In this document: piece by piece, positions 36,662-46,226 of the stretch | How positions within the stretch are numbered: position 1 is the first letter of the stretch | How the letters are laid out: each line of letters begins with the position of its first letter | Source: Bacteroides caccae | GTDB lineage: Bacteria; Bacteroidota; Bacteroidia; Bacteroidales; Bacteroidaceae | Length of the DNA stretch: 64,000 bases | Direction: 5' to 3' | Assembly (NCBI RefSeq): GCF_002222615.2 | Contig: NZ_CP022412.2 | Location: 2,046,001-2,110,000, forward strand | Translations under genes and position numbers: made by a program | Notes under the pieces: model-generated | Seen by the model: the letters and a program-made list of their open reading frames with translations, nothing else | The model's database searches: none | Told to the model about the DNA's origin: nothing

Positions 36662-38182
36662 ATGAATATGAAAAAGACAATTTATACTGTAATAGCAACT
36701 CTTTTGTTCCTCATATCGTCTTGCACGCTGGAACAGGAAGTTTATAATAAAATAAATCCGGGAATGTTTCCGCAGAATGCTGAAGATGTAAATGCGTTGG
36801 TCAACTCAAGTGCTTATTACGTTTTTTCTCCGTGGGGGATTTTTGAGGTGGCGGCAGGTTATGTGACGACTTCGGAAATGGTGACCGATTATGTGGAAAA
36901 TACATGGGGGTGGACTACCGTATATAATTCGTATGAAGCTAATGACTGGCATATCGACGGAGATTATCGCCGCGTGTATGACTATTCCCAATATCTGGCT
37001 TCCATGACTTTGACAATGGAACGTATCAAGAACGTGGATATGGATGAAACATTGAAGGCCCGTTATATGGCCGAATTAAAATGTGGACGTGGTTTTCTGG
37101 CTTTTCTGATGTATGATATGTATGGTCCGATACCTATTGCAGATTTGGAAACTTTGCAGAAACCGGAAGCTGAGATTGTGATTCCCCGCTTGTCTGAAGA
37201 AGCGATGCGTGAATACATTGTTACTAACCTGAAGGAAGCGGCCGACATACTGCCTTATAAATATGAAGATACGGATTACGGACGTTTTACAAAAGGATTG
37301 GCCAACACATTGTTGTTAAAATTCTATATGATGACTAAACAGTGGGATGAAGCAGAGAAAATAGGACGTGAATTGACTAAATCCGAATACGGTTATAAAC
37401 TGGTAGACGATTATCATTCTTTGTTTTCTTTATCAGGAGAAAAGAATTCGGAAGTAATATTCTCTTGTGTAGCGGAAGCTGGTGTGATGGAGCAGAAGTG
37501 GTTTGCACATGTATTAACATCCGACTATCCTATTCCGGCAGGAATGGCGGTGACTGCATGGGGAGGGTATAAAATATCCTGGCCTGCCTATGAATCTTTT
37601 GATCCTAAAGACAAAAGACGGGAAAGAATTATAGGTGAATATACTGGTACGGAAGGCGTGCATCACAGTCGTGCTCTTGACCGTGACGGAGGTACAACAG
37701 GTGTACTCTTTTATGGTGCAATTCCGGTTAAGTATAAAATCGAAGGGGTGATAGGAGAACTGTGTGAAATAGATATGCCAATCTACCGTTATGCAGACGT
37801 ATTGACTTTACTTTCAGAAGCTATTGTCCGCAATGGAAATAGCATAACTCAGGAAGCTGTCGGGTTATTGAATCAAGTACGTGTTACCCATGGCGGACTG
37901 AAAGCTTATCAATTGAGTGATTTCGCTTCAGTGGAAGATTTCCTTGATAAATTGTTGGAAGAACGTGGACATGAGTTCTATTTTGAAGGTGTACGTCGAC
38001 AGGATTTGATTCGTCACGGAAAATTCATAGAAGCGGCACTTGCTAAAGCAAGATTTGCAGGTCAGCCGACTGGTAAAATCGAAACGAAGGTAGACGGGCA
38101 ATATAAATATGAGAAGTTTCCGTTACCTACTCATTTGATTACTGAAGGACAAGGTCTTATAATTCAAAACCCCGGTTACTAA
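36662..38182 (+). CDS. SusD/RagB-family glycan-binding lipoprotein
   Basis: This surface lipoprotein caps the SusC channel and binds the incoming glycan. The signal LLFLISSC gives a lipidated cysteine at residue 21. The 506-residue body has the helical SusD fold: an N-terminal segment (PGMFPQNAEDVNALVNSSAY), TPR-like helices, and the conserved C-terminal signature LLEERGHEFYFEGVRRQDLI followed by R-H-G-K. A second start (MKKTIYTVI) two codons in is equally good. The neighbours are SusC upstream and a SusE-like lipoprotein 3 nt downstream. Confidence 0.96.
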   Translation: MNMKKTIYTVIATLLFLISSCTLEQEVYNKINPGMFPQNAEDVNALVNSSAYYVFSPWGIFEVAAGYVTTSEMVTDYVENTWGWTTVYNSYEANDWHIDGDYRRVYDYSQYLASMTLTMERIKNVDMDETLKARYMAELKCGRGFLAFLMYDMYGPIPIADLETLQKPEAEIVIPRLSEEAMREYIVTNLKEAADILPYKYEDTDYGRFTKGLANTLLLKFYMMTKQWDEAEKIGRELTKSEYGYKLVDDYHSLFSLSGEKNSEVIFSCVAEAGVMEQKWFAHVLTSDYPIPAGMAVTAWGGYKISWPAYESFDPKDKRRERIIGEYTGTEGVHHSRALDRDGGTTGVLFYGAIPVKYKIEGVIGELCEIDMPIYRYADVLTLLSEAIVRNGNSITQEAVGLLNQVRVTHGGLKAYQLSDFASVEDFLDKLLEERGHEFYFEGVRRQDLIRHGKFIEAALAKARFAGQPTGKIETKVDGQYKYEKFPLPTHLITEGQGLIIQNPGY

Positions 38183-38196
38183 AAATGGATAGTATT

Positions 38197-39507
38197 ATGA
38201 AACATTTATTATATACTCTATTAGGTATTTTATTACTTGCCGGATGTAAAGAGGACAAGTATAATGTAATTATTCCTATGTCGGATATTTACCTGAGTGC
38301 GCCTCAGGATGGAACGAAAATTGACTTGAATGATTTGTCAATCGATGAATATAGTTTCTCATGGGATAAGGCATTGGAGAAAGGTGCCAAACTGATTCTT
38401 TGTGCTACCAGAGATTTCAAAAAGCCGGTGAAGATTGACGCTGGTAAATCGACCTCTTTTACTTTGTCCGTATTGGCAGCCGATCAGTATTTCTCTCAGT
38501 TGGGAATAAAGGCCGGTCAAGAAGCGCTGTTGTATTGGACTGTTAAAGAGACTGGCAATACTACGGCTGCTGCGTCGGATGTGCATACGATTCATGTGAA
38601 ACGTATGTCTACCAAGTTATTACAACCTGAGGATATGACTGAGATTGCTTTGGCTGAAGATAAACCGGAAACTGCCGTACAGTTTGAATGGGATACGGAA
38701 GGAAGGCCTGAATCAACCTCATATTCACTCTGTCTGTCACTTGATCCTGAAATGAAACAGACTGTAGCCGAGCAAAGTGTAGGGATTGTAAAAGGTAAGT
38801 CTTCTCTGACACACGAGCAACTTCAGACCTTGCTCGACCAACTTTCTATTAAACGTTGGACATCCAACGCTATATATTGGAATGTGAAGACTGATGACGG
38901 GCAACTGGTGTCACGTTCTTCCGGAGTACTAAATATGACGGAAATGATGCGTTTCATTGATGTTCGCGGTGATGAGAAGATAACCTATCGGGTTGCCCGT
39001 ATTTCTTATAGCGACGGAACTTCACTGGTTTGGCTGGCAGATAATTTGAGGACGACCAAGTATCCTGACGGAACTGATATTGAGTCAAATAATTATAAGA
39101 ATACGCCGGAATCTTTTGGAGAAGGCAGAGTGAAAGCATACGGAGTTCATTATCATTATGACATTCGTGACAAAATAGCTCCTACGGGTTGGCGCTTACC
39201 GACTATGCAGGAGTATAAGAACCTGTTTGCCGAAGCGGGAACAGCTGAAGGTCAATGGAATGTTTTGAAAGACCCTGATTATTATGAGTCAGTGAAAGGA
39301 CAGACTCATTTGAATGACTGGAAATTTAATTTGTGTGCTTCCGGTCAATGGGTAGAACCGAATATTAATAATCACACCGGACAGTATTGCTATTTGTTGG
39401 TGACTGATAATACAGAGCATGGATGTATGCTTCATGATGGCGGAGCAACATTGTGGACTCCTTGGACAACAGGGGCTCCTGCACGTTTTATCTTCAATGA
39501 AAATTAA
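38197..39507 (+). CDS. SusE-like lipoprotein with Fibrobacter major paralogous (FISUMP-type) C-terminal domain
   Basis: This surface lipoprotein (lipobox LLLAGC) starts at MKHLLYTLLG; an ATG at 38185 is also in frame. The N-terminal half resembles SusE/SusF-type beta-sandwich repeats (IYLSAPQDGTKIDLND, EYSFSWDKALEKGAKLILC). The C-terminal third (about residues 250-436) has the FISUMP pattern: VWLADNLRTTKYPDGTDI, IAPTGWRLPTMQEYKNLF, then the tryptophan-rich end LWTPWTTGAPARF. It probably binds glycan at the cell surface next to SusD; the role of the FISUMP domain is unknown. It is in the operon between SusD and the DUF4832 protein. Confidence 0.82.
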   Translation: MKHLLYTLLGILLLAGCKEDKYNVIIPMSDIYLSAPQDGTKIDLNDLSIDEYSFSWDKALEKGAKLILCATRDFKKPVKIDAGKSTSFTLSVLAADQYFSQLGIKAGQEALLYWTVKETGNTTAAASDVHTIHVKRMSTKLLQPEDMTEIALAEDKPETAVQFEWDTEGRPESTSYSLCLSLDPEMKQTVAEQSVGIVKGKSSLTHEQLQTLLDQLSIKRWTSNAIYWNVKTDDGQLVSRSSGVLNMTEMMRFIDVRGDEKITYRVARISYSDGTSLVWLADNLRTTKYPDGTDIESNNYKNTPESFGEGRVKAYGVHYHYDIRDKIAPTGWRLPTMQEYKNLFAEAGTAEGQWNVLKDPDYYESVKGQTHLNDWKFNLCASGQWVEPNINNHTGQYCYLLVTDNTEHGCMLHDGGATLWTPWTTGAPARFIFNEN

Positions 39508-39535
39508 TCAGGTGAAAATTAAAAATAGATCAATC

Positions 39536-41101
39536 ATGTTAATCAATATAAAGAAAACTATGACCATATTATCTACCTTATTATTAGGTATTATGTGTAG
39601 CTTTTGTTCTGATACGATAGATGTGTATGCAGGACAGTATGGAGAGGAAGAAGGTACGAATGAACCGGAAACTCCGGAAGTTGTAGGTAAAATCGTTCAT
39701 ATCGAGTCGTTGAGAAATCCTGATAGAGGCTTTCATCTTGAATGTAATTTGCTGGCTGATGAGATGAAAAGTCCATATAATGATTATGAAGTATATGGTG
39801 AGGATTTGTATAAAAAGAAAATAGAGCAGTTTGATGCGAAAGACGATAATCTGACTCTTGTGCAGCAATATATCTATCTGACCAAATGGGTGAGTAAAGA
39901 TCTTGATGATGAGGCTTTGAATAATATCCGCAAGGTGTTTGAGTTGATGAAAGCGCAGGGATATAAAGCCATTCTTCGTTTTGCATACAATCATGCGGGG
40001 CTTAATACGTCCGGCGGTGAATCTAAACAATGGATTCTTAGGCATATTGAACAATTGACACCTTTGTTGAATGAATATATCGGTCAGATTGCTACGGTGC
40101 AAGTTGGTTTTATTGGTGCTTGGGGAGAGTGGCATACGTCGCCGTTGGCAAATGATCAGGATGCGAAGAATGCAATTGTCAGTGCACTGTTAAGAGCTTT
40201 GCCTGTTCCATATTGTGTAGAAATGCGTTACCCGAGTCATAAGAAAGCATTGACATTGGAGCAGGAAGAATACCGCGGACGTATCGGATATGCGAACGAT
40301 TACTTTACAGCCGGTGAACATTCTCATGCGCCGGGCAATGACTTTGTTCCCAATACGGATGATTATAAACAAATAACCGGGGAAGTAAAAGCGAATAATT
40401 TCTATATGAGTGGTGAGATTCCTTATAATGAAGATACCGAATGGGGTTTGGCTGCACTAATTACTCCGATGAAGTCATTGCGTATTTTGCGTGAACACCG
40501 TTATTCGGCTTTTGATATAACGCAGAATTTTGATTTGAATATCATGAGTTGGAAACAAGTAAAAGTATATCCTTCTTTGCTGAATGATAATAACATTCTC
40601 TTTGATGAGAGTTATTTTAAAGACGCTGAAGGAAATGAGGTTGTCCGTTCATTCTATGAATTTGTACGTGACCATTTGGGATACCGGTTGAATCTGCAAA
40701 GCGAATCGACAGTGGAGGCGAAAAACGGAAACTTGGAATATAATCTGACGATAACTAATACCGGTTTTGCTACGGTGATTAATCCGAAAGAAGTATATCT
40801 TGTGCTGGTTTCCGGAGACGGTCAGGTAGCTAAAGAAATAAAGCTGGATGTTGATCCTAAAACATGGATTCCTTCTACAAATGAAGAACCGAATCAGGTA
40901 GCGAAGTATGTTATAAAAGGAAGTGCAGCTGCCGGATTGAGCGGGACATACAAAGTTGGAATCTGGATGCCGGAGAAAGTGGCCGATTTGAAATACAATC
41001 CGGCTTACGCCATCAAGTTTGCTCCGACGGAGAAACTCACTCATTGGTATGATGACGCAGGAAAATATGCAGTGAATATTTTCGGTGAAGTTACATTCTG
41101 A
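39536..41101 (+). CDS. DUF4874/DUF4832 protein, putative glycan-active
   Basis: This exported protein of about 522 residues begins at MLINIKKTMTILSTLLLGIM, where a hydrophobic signal is followed by cysteines, but no canonical lipobox is present. The conserved block SLRNPDRGFHLE near residue 60 marks the DUF4874 start; this part looks like a TIM barrel (FIGAWGEWHTSPLA, PVPYCVEMRYP). A C-terminal DUF4832 beta-sandwich follows (LEYNLTITNTGFATVINPKE). These paired domains occur in carbohydrate loci but have no function I can assign. The open frame extends upstream to 39419 only by overlapping the previous gene. It lies 28 nt after the SusE-like gene. Confidence 0.8.
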   Translation: MLINIKKTMTILSTLLLGIMCSFCSDTIDVYAGQYGEEEGTNEPETPEVVGKIVHIESLRNPDRGFHLECNLLADEMKSPYNDYEVYGEDLYKKKIEQFDAKDDNLTLVQQYIYLTKWVSKDLDDEALNNIRKVFELMKAQGYKAILRFAYNHAGLNTSGGESKQWILRHIEQLTPLLNEYIGQIATVQVGFIGAWGEWHTSPLANDQDAKNAIVSALLRALPVPYCVEMRYPSHKKALTLEQEEYRGRIGYANDYFTAGEHSHAPGNDFVPNTDDYKQITGEVKANNFYMSGEIPYNEDTEWGLAALITPMKSLRILREHRYSAFDITQNFDLNIMSWKQVKVYPSLLNDNNILFDESYFKDAEGNEVVRSFYEFVRDHLGYRLNLQSESTVEAKNGNLEYNLTITNTGFATVINPKEVYLVLVSGDGQVAKEIKLDVDPKTWIPSTNEEPNQVAKYVIKGSAAAGLSGTYKVGIWMPEKVADLKYNPAYAIKFAPTEKLTHWYDDAGKYAVNIFGEVTF

Positions 41102-41220
41102 TACGGATTGATGAATGCTTCGGTCGGGACAAACCGATATCTTGTGGGCAAGTCGGAGCAGATTACTCTTTAAATTTGTCGGTAAGGTGAATTTGTAAAA
41201 TAATGATTTGCTAGTTTATA

Positions 41221-41280
41221 GTCGATAGTATCCTCCATTCTCCTTCCCGAAGGAGGGGAATGGAGATACCACCGACTTGC
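41221..41280. repeat. Short palindromic repeat related to the 49264-49458 element
   Basis: The segment starts GTCGATAGTATC and ends ATACCACCGACTTGC, so its ends match the inner part of the terminal inverted repeats of the larger element at 49264-49458. Between them CTCCATTC and GAATGGAG pair, and TCCTTC pairs with GAAGGA. It is in the 245-nt gap before the GH35 gene and may cause partial termination there. Confidence 0.65.
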
Positions 41281-41346
41281 TAAATAACCACCAAATTTGA
41301 AGAAGCCCCCGGAACATTCAATACTTATGATATAGTTTGAATAAAG

Positions 41347-43674
41347 ATGAATAAAAGTAGAAGCAACGTATTTATTATGCTTAACTTAATTGTATCATTT
41401 TTTATTTCAGCCTGTTCCTCCCCCAGGGAACAGGTTAAAATAGAAAATGGTACTTTTAATATTAACGGGAAAGATGTGCAATTGATATGCGGAGAAATGC
41501 ATTATCCCCGTATTCCGCACGAGTATTGGCGTGACCGTCTGCACCGAGCGCGTGCAATGGGGTTGAACACCGTGTCTGCTTATGTATTCTGGAACTTCCA
41601 CGAACGGCAACCCGGAGTATTTGATTTCAGCGGACAAGCGGATATTGCCGAGTTTGTACGTATTGCACAGGAAGAAGGGCTGTATGTCATTCTTCGTCCC
41701 GGGCCATACGTGTGTGCGGAATGGGATTTCGGAGGTTATCCTTCGTGGCTCCTGAAAGAAAAGGACTTGACTTATCGCAGTAAGGACCCGCGTTTCATGT
41801 CTTATTGCGAACGATATATCAAGGAACTTGGCAAGCAACTGGCCCCTCTGACTATCAACAACGGCGGTAATATTATCATGGTACAGGTGGAAAACGAATA
41901 CGGTTCGTATGCGGCCGACAAAGAATACCTTGCTGCTATCCGTGATATGCTTCAAGAAGCCGGATTCAATGTTCCGTTGTTTACTTGCGACGGCGGTGGG
42001 CAGGTGGAAGCCGGACATATTGCCGGTGCATTGCCTACTTTGAACGGCGTGTTCGGCGAAGATATATTTAAAATCGTGGATAAATATCATCCGGGCGGTC
42101 CGTACTTTGTGGCGGAGTTCTATCCGGCTTGGTTTGATGAATGGGGGAAACGTCATTCTTCTGTTGCCTACGAGCGTCCTGCCGAACAACTGGATTGGAT
42201 GTTGGGACATGGCGTATCTGTCAGTATGTATATGTTCCACGGAGGAACAAATTTCTGGTATATGAACGGTGCCAATACCAGCGGAGGATTCCGTCCCCAA
42301 CCTACCAGCTACGATTATGACGCTCCGCTTGGAGAATGGGGCAACTGCTATCCGAAATATCATGCTTTCCGGGAGATCATTCAGAAATACCTGCCGGAGG
42401 GAACACAGTTGCCGGAAGTGCCTGCCGATAATCCGACCACAACCTTTGCGACGGTCGAGCTGAAAGAAAGTGCTCCGTTAACTACGGCATTTCATCAGAC
42501 TATACAATCGGAAGATGTTTTATCCATGGAAGATGTAGGAGCCGATTTCGGATATATCCACTATCAGACTACCATTAAGACACCGGGAAAACAGAAATTG
42601 ATTATTCAGGATTTGCGTGATTATGCCGTTATTCTGGTGGACGGTAAACAAGTAGCCAGCCTTGACCGTCGTTATAATCAGAATAGCACGACATTGGATA
42701 TTCATAAAGTTCCCGCCACACTTGAGATTCTGGTTGAAAATACCGGACGGGTCAATTATGGTCCCGATATTCTTTTTAACCGTAAAGGAATTACAAGTCA
42801 GGTGCTTTGGGGGAATGAGAAATTGACAGGGTGGTCAATCACACCGCTTCCTCTTTATAAGGAAGAAGTATCTTCCTTGTCTTTCGGACAAGAAATCAAA
42901 GGCGTTCCGGCATTTCATAGAGGGACATTCATTATCGAACAGCAAGGCGATTGCTTTGTCGATATGAGCCAATGGGGTAAAGGAGCTGTCTGGGTAAACG
43001 GTAAATCGTTGGGACGTTTCTGGAATATCGGTCCGCAACAAACTCTTTATATACCTGCTCCCTGGTTGAAAAAAGGTGAGAATGAGATTGTTGTTTTCGA
43101 AATGGAGGATACGGGAAAGAGGAACTTGCAGGGATTGGACAAGCCGATTCTCGACAGTTTGGGTATTGATAAAAACAAGCCGGAGAAACAGCAACGCAAT
43201 CAAACAGGCAGTCCGATTCTCGAAGAAGGAGATATTCTTCTGAACACCACTTTGGCGGAGACAAACGATTGGCAGCAAGTTGATTTACCGGTTATGCGCA
43301 CTCTGCGTCATTTTTGCATCGAAACGCTTTCTTCTTATACGGAAGACAATCAGGCGTGTATTTCAGAGGTTGATTTGTTGGACGATAAGGGACAACCGAT
43401 TGATAAGACCAAATGGGAAGTTGTTTACGTAAGCAGCGAGCAGGCAGATAAGAATCTGGGTATAGCGGAGAACTTGTTCGACGGAGATATTTCTTCATTC
43501 TGGCATACAGATCCGGCAACGGAACCCGGACAGCCGCACCGTATCATTGTGGACATAAAGGAAATCTATAAAATATCAGCCCTTCGCTTCAAAGTACGTA
43601 AAGGTGCTTTTTTGTCAGGGAAGGTAAAAGAGATAAACGTATACGGTCGCCCGCAATTCTTCTTGTTTCATTGA
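41347..43674 (+). CDS. Glycoside hydrolase family 35 beta-galactosidase, lipoprotein
   Basis: This 775-residue exo-beta-galactosidase is predicted to be lipid-anchored (LIVSFFISAC). The GH35 TIM barrel spans about 35-360 with KDVQLICGEMHYPRIPHEYW, GLNTVSAYVFWNFHE and VILRPGPYVCAEWDFGGYP. The acid/base glutamate lies in VENEYGS near residue 184 and the nucleophile in VAEFYPAWFDEWG near 258; both are intact. Beta-sandwich domains follow, and a C-terminal F5/8-type (CBM32-like) domain spans about 650-775. It would release terminal beta-galactose from the PUL's glycan. It stands 245 nt after the DUF4832 gene. Confidence 0.95.
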   Translation: MNKSRSNVFIMLNLIVSFFISACSSPREQVKIENGTFNINGKDVQLICGEMHYPRIPHEYWRDRLHRARAMGLNTVSAYVFWNFHERQPGVFDFSGQADIAEFVRIAQEEGLYVILRPGPYVCAEWDFGGYPSWLLKEKDLTYRSKDPRFMSYCERYIKELGKQLAPLTINNGGNIIMVQVENEYGSYAADKEYLAAIRDMLQEAGFNVPLFTCDGGGQVEAGHIAGALPTLNGVFGEDIFKIVDKYHPGGPYFVAEFYPAWFDEWGKRHSSVAYERPAEQLDWMLGHGVSVSMYMFHGGTNFWYMNGANTSGGFRPQPTSYDYDAPLGEWGNCYPKYHAFREIIQKYLPEGTQLPEVPADNPTTTFATVELKESAPLTTAFHQTIQSEDVLSMEDVGADFGYIHYQTTIKTPGKQKLIIQDLRDYAVILVDGKQVASLDRRYNQNSTTLDIHKVPATLEILVENTGRVNYGPDILFNRKGITSQVLWGNEKLTGWSITPLPLYKEEVSSLSFGQEIKGVPAFHRGTFIIEQQGDCFVDMSQWGKGAVWVNGKSLGRFWNIGPQQTLYIPAPWLKKGENEIVVFEMEDTGKRNLQGLDKPILDSLGIDKNKPEKQQRNQTGSPILEEGDILLNTTLAETNDWQQVDLPVMRTLRHFCIETLSSYTEDNQACISEVDLLDDKGQPIDKTKWEVVYVSSEQADKNLGIAENLFDGDISSFWHTDPATEPGQPHRIIVDIKEIYKISALRFKVRKGAFLSGKVKEINVYGRPQFFLFH

Positions 43675-43714
43675 TTAAAGTGTACAGGTAGTAAGAAATT
43701 TGATTTCTATTTAC

Positions 43715-43722
43715 TATCTTTG
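43715..43722 (+). promoter_or_regulatory. Possible internal promoter before the GH89 gene (TATCTTTG)
   Basis: TATCTTTG lies between the GH35 stop and the GH89 ATG, 21 nt before that ATG. A matching -33 box at the right spacing was not found, so this is weaker than other promoters here. Confidence 0.4.
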
Positions 43723-43743
43723 GCAAATCTAAAAAACACGATT

Positions 43744-45867
43744 ATGAACATACGTATTTTGATAACCTTATTATTTGGAGTGACTTTGTTTTGTAGCTGC
43801 CAACCGAAGCAGTTACCGGTAAATTCTTTGGCAGAACGTGTAACGGAAGGAACCTCGAAAGATCGAATCCTTTTTCGGATGACACCGGAAAAAGACGATG
43901 TGTCTAAGGATTACTTTGAAATAACTGCCGAAGACGGTAAAGTCCTGATAGTCGGAAATTCCGATCTGTCATTGGCAACAGGACTGAACTGGTATCTGAA
44001 GTATGTAGCCGGTATTCATCTTTCCTGGAATAACCCGTCACAAAAGTTGCCGGAAGTGCTCCCTCTTCCCACGGGGAAAATCCGTCAGGAGACAGCTATG
44101 CAAAACCGTTATTATCTGAATTATTGTACTTATTCCTACTCAATGGCTTTCTGGGATTGGGAACGTTGGGAGAAGGAGATTGACTGGATGGCATTGCATG
44201 GCATTAATATGCCTTTGAGCATAACCGGAATGGAAGTAGTCTGGTATAATCTGCTGAAACGTGTCGGATACACAACGGAAGAAATCAATGAATTTATCTC
44301 CGGTCCGGCATTTATGGCCTGGTGGCAGATGAACAATCTGGAAGGGTGGGGCGGACCCAATCCTGACAGTTGGTATCAGCAACAAGAAGCACTTCAAAAG
44401 AAGATCGTATCCCGTATGCGGGAACTGGGAATTGAACCCGTATTTCCGGGTTATGCAGGAATGGTTCCCCGTAATATCGGTGAGAAACTAGGTTATCAGA
44501 TTGCCGACCCCGGCAAGTGGTGCGGTTTCCCTCGTCCGGCCTTCCTTTCTTCGGAAGACGAGCATTTCGATTCTTTTGCGGCTATGTACTACGAAGAATT
44601 GGAGAAACTTTACGGAAAAGCTAAATATTATAGTATGGACCCATTCCATGAGGGAGGCAACACAGAAGGGGTAGACTTGGCGAAGGCCGGAACTTCTATA
44701 ATGAAAGCCATGAAGAAAGCCAATCCGGAAGCAGTTTGGGTCATTCAGGCATGGCAGGCAAATCCGCGTCCGGCTATGGTTGATGTGTTGAATGCCGGAG
44801 ATATGTTGGTGCTGGATTTGTATAGCGAAAGACTTCCTCAATGGGGGGATCCGGATTCGATGTGGTATCGTGAGAAAGGCTTTGGCAAGCATGACTGGCT
44901 TTATTGTATGTTGTTGAACTTCGGAGGAAATGTCGGTTTGCATGGACGAATGAATCAGTTGGTGAACGGATATTACGATGCGTGTACACATGCAAATGGG
45001 AAAACATTGCGTGGAGTAGGTACTACTCCCGAAGGTATTGAGAATAATCCGGTGATGTTTGAATTGTTGTATGAGTTGCCGTGGCGTGCGGAACGTTTCT
45101 CGCCGGATACATGGTTGCAAGGATATCTGAAAGCCCGTTATGGTGGTGAACTGTCACCGGAAGTTATGGAAGCATGGAGAGCATTGGAACATACGGTTTA
45201 TAATGCTCCCAAGAATTATCAGGGTGAGGGAACGGTGGAATCCTTATTGTGTGCCCGTCCGGGTTTCCATTTGGACAGAACGTCTACATGGGGATATTCC
45301 AAACTGTTCTATTCGCCTGATTCTACTTCGAAAGCAGCGGACTTAATGCTCTCTGTGGCTGAACAATATAAAGGCAACAATAATTTTGAATATGACTTGG
45401 TGGATATCGTACGTCAGAGTAATGCTGATAAAGGCAATGCATTGCTCGATGAAATATCCCAAAGTTATGATCGTAAAGACAAAGAGAATTTCCGGAAGCA
45501 GACGCAGCAGTTCCTTGAACTCATTTTGTCGCAAGACAGTTTATTGTCTACCCGGAAAGAATTCTCCGTATCTTCTTGGCTGACTGCCGCACGTTCTTTG
45601 GGCAATACGGACGCGGAAAAGAAACTCTATGAATGGAATGCATCTGCATTAATCACAGTCTGGGGTGATAGTATCGCTTCCAATCAGGGAGGTTTGCATG
45701 ATTATTCTCATCGTGAATGGAGTGGTCTTTTGAAAGATTTGTATTATCTGCGTTGGAAAACTTTCTTTGAGCAGAAACAACAGGAGTTGGAAGGCAAAGC
45801 TAGCGGTGAAGTGATTAATTTCTATGGTATGGAGAAAGCTTGGGCGGAAAAGGCTCATGAGTATTGA
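43744..45867 (+). CDS. Glycoside hydrolase family 89 alpha-N-acetylglucosaminidase, lipoprotein
   Basis: This 707-residue enzyme should remove terminal alpha-linked N-acetylglucosamine. The start at MNIRILITLLFG gives a lipoprotein signal with cysteine in LFCSC. GH89 hallmarks are RYYLNYCTYSYSMAFWDWER, WMALHGINMPLSITGMEVVW, FPGYAGMVPRNIG and the catalytic-region motif SMDPFHEGGNTEGVD; a helical C-terminal domain follows (LARSLG-type helices, HREWSGLLKDLYYLRW). Human NAGLU and clostridial CpGH89 belong to this family. The neighbouring GH35 gene suggests joint degradation of GlcNAc-alpha-Gal-beta chains. Confidence 0.94.
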   Translation: MNIRILITLLFGVTLFCSCQPKQLPVNSLAERVTEGTSKDRILFRMTPEKDDVSKDYFEITAEDGKVLIVGNSDLSLATGLNWYLKYVAGIHLSWNNPSQKLPEVLPLPTGKIRQETAMQNRYYLNYCTYSYSMAFWDWERWEKEIDWMALHGINMPLSITGMEVVWYNLLKRVGYTTEEINEFISGPAFMAWWQMNNLEGWGGPNPDSWYQQQEALQKKIVSRMRELGIEPVFPGYAGMVPRNIGEKLGYQIADPGKWCGFPRPAFLSSEDEHFDSFAAMYYEELEKLYGKAKYYSMDPFHEGGNTEGVDLAKAGTSIMKAMKKANPEAVWVIQAWQANPRPAMVDVLNAGDMLVLDLYSERLPQWGDPDSMWYREKGFGKHDWLYCMLLNFGGNVGLHGRMNQLVNGYYDACTHANGKTLRGVGTTPEGIENNPVMFELLYELPWRAERFSPDTWLQGYLKARYGGELSPEVMEAWRALEHTVYNAPKNYQGEGTVESLLCARPGFHLDRTSTWGYSKLFYSPDSTSKAADLMLSVAEQYKGNNNFEYDLVDIVRQSNADKGNALLDEISQSYDRKDKENFRKQTQQFLELILSQDSLLSTRKEFSVSSWLTAARSLGNTDAEKKLYEWNASALITVWGDSIASNQGGLHDYSHREWSGLLKDLYYLRWKTFFEQKQQELEGKASGEVINFYGMEKAWAEKAHEY

Positions 45868-46057
45868 TTCAAAAGTATGAGATAATAGCAATTTTATTTT
45901 TATACTCTTATTGAGGGTTCATCAGGTTCATCTTCGTGTTGGACTGCCGATGAATAAATAGATACAGGGTGAAGGAGAGAAGGAGAAACGATTGAAAGCG
46001 TCCTTCACTTCTTCACCCTGTACGTTTTACTTCCATGTAGTGTCCTTTTTTGAACTC
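45868..46057. other. Intergenic region after GH89, with a possible terminator hairpin
   Basis: This gene-free stretch contains ACAGGGTGAAG (45964-45974), which pairs perfectly with CTTCACCCTGT (46011-46021). The loop is long and itself partly paired (AAGGA with TCCTT). It may end the PUL transcript. The rest shows nothing recognisable; two periodic arrays follow directly. Confidence 0.5.
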
Positions 46058-46123
46058 TAAAGCGGCGCTTTAGAGTGTGTAAAGCATAGCTTTAGCCTAC
46101 CTAAAGCGCTGCTTTTCAAAAGT
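46058..46123. repeat. Three-copy 22-bp tandem array with TAAAGC/GCTTTA dyads
   Basis: Units starting at 46058, 46080 and 46102 each read TAAAGC, three bases, then GCTTTA (GCTTTT in the third), followed by seven variable bases, giving a period of exactly 22. The first copy extends to CTCTAAAGC/GCTTTAGAG, a 9-bp stem. The array lies between convergent genes. Confidence 0.85.
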
Positions 46124-46226
46124 CGAAGAATTTGTTTCAACTATGGACGAAAATAAATAAAGTAACAGCAATTTGTCTACCGGGTTTAACGGGCGGTTAA
46201 TCAGGCTGTTATGGATGAGATGCTGA

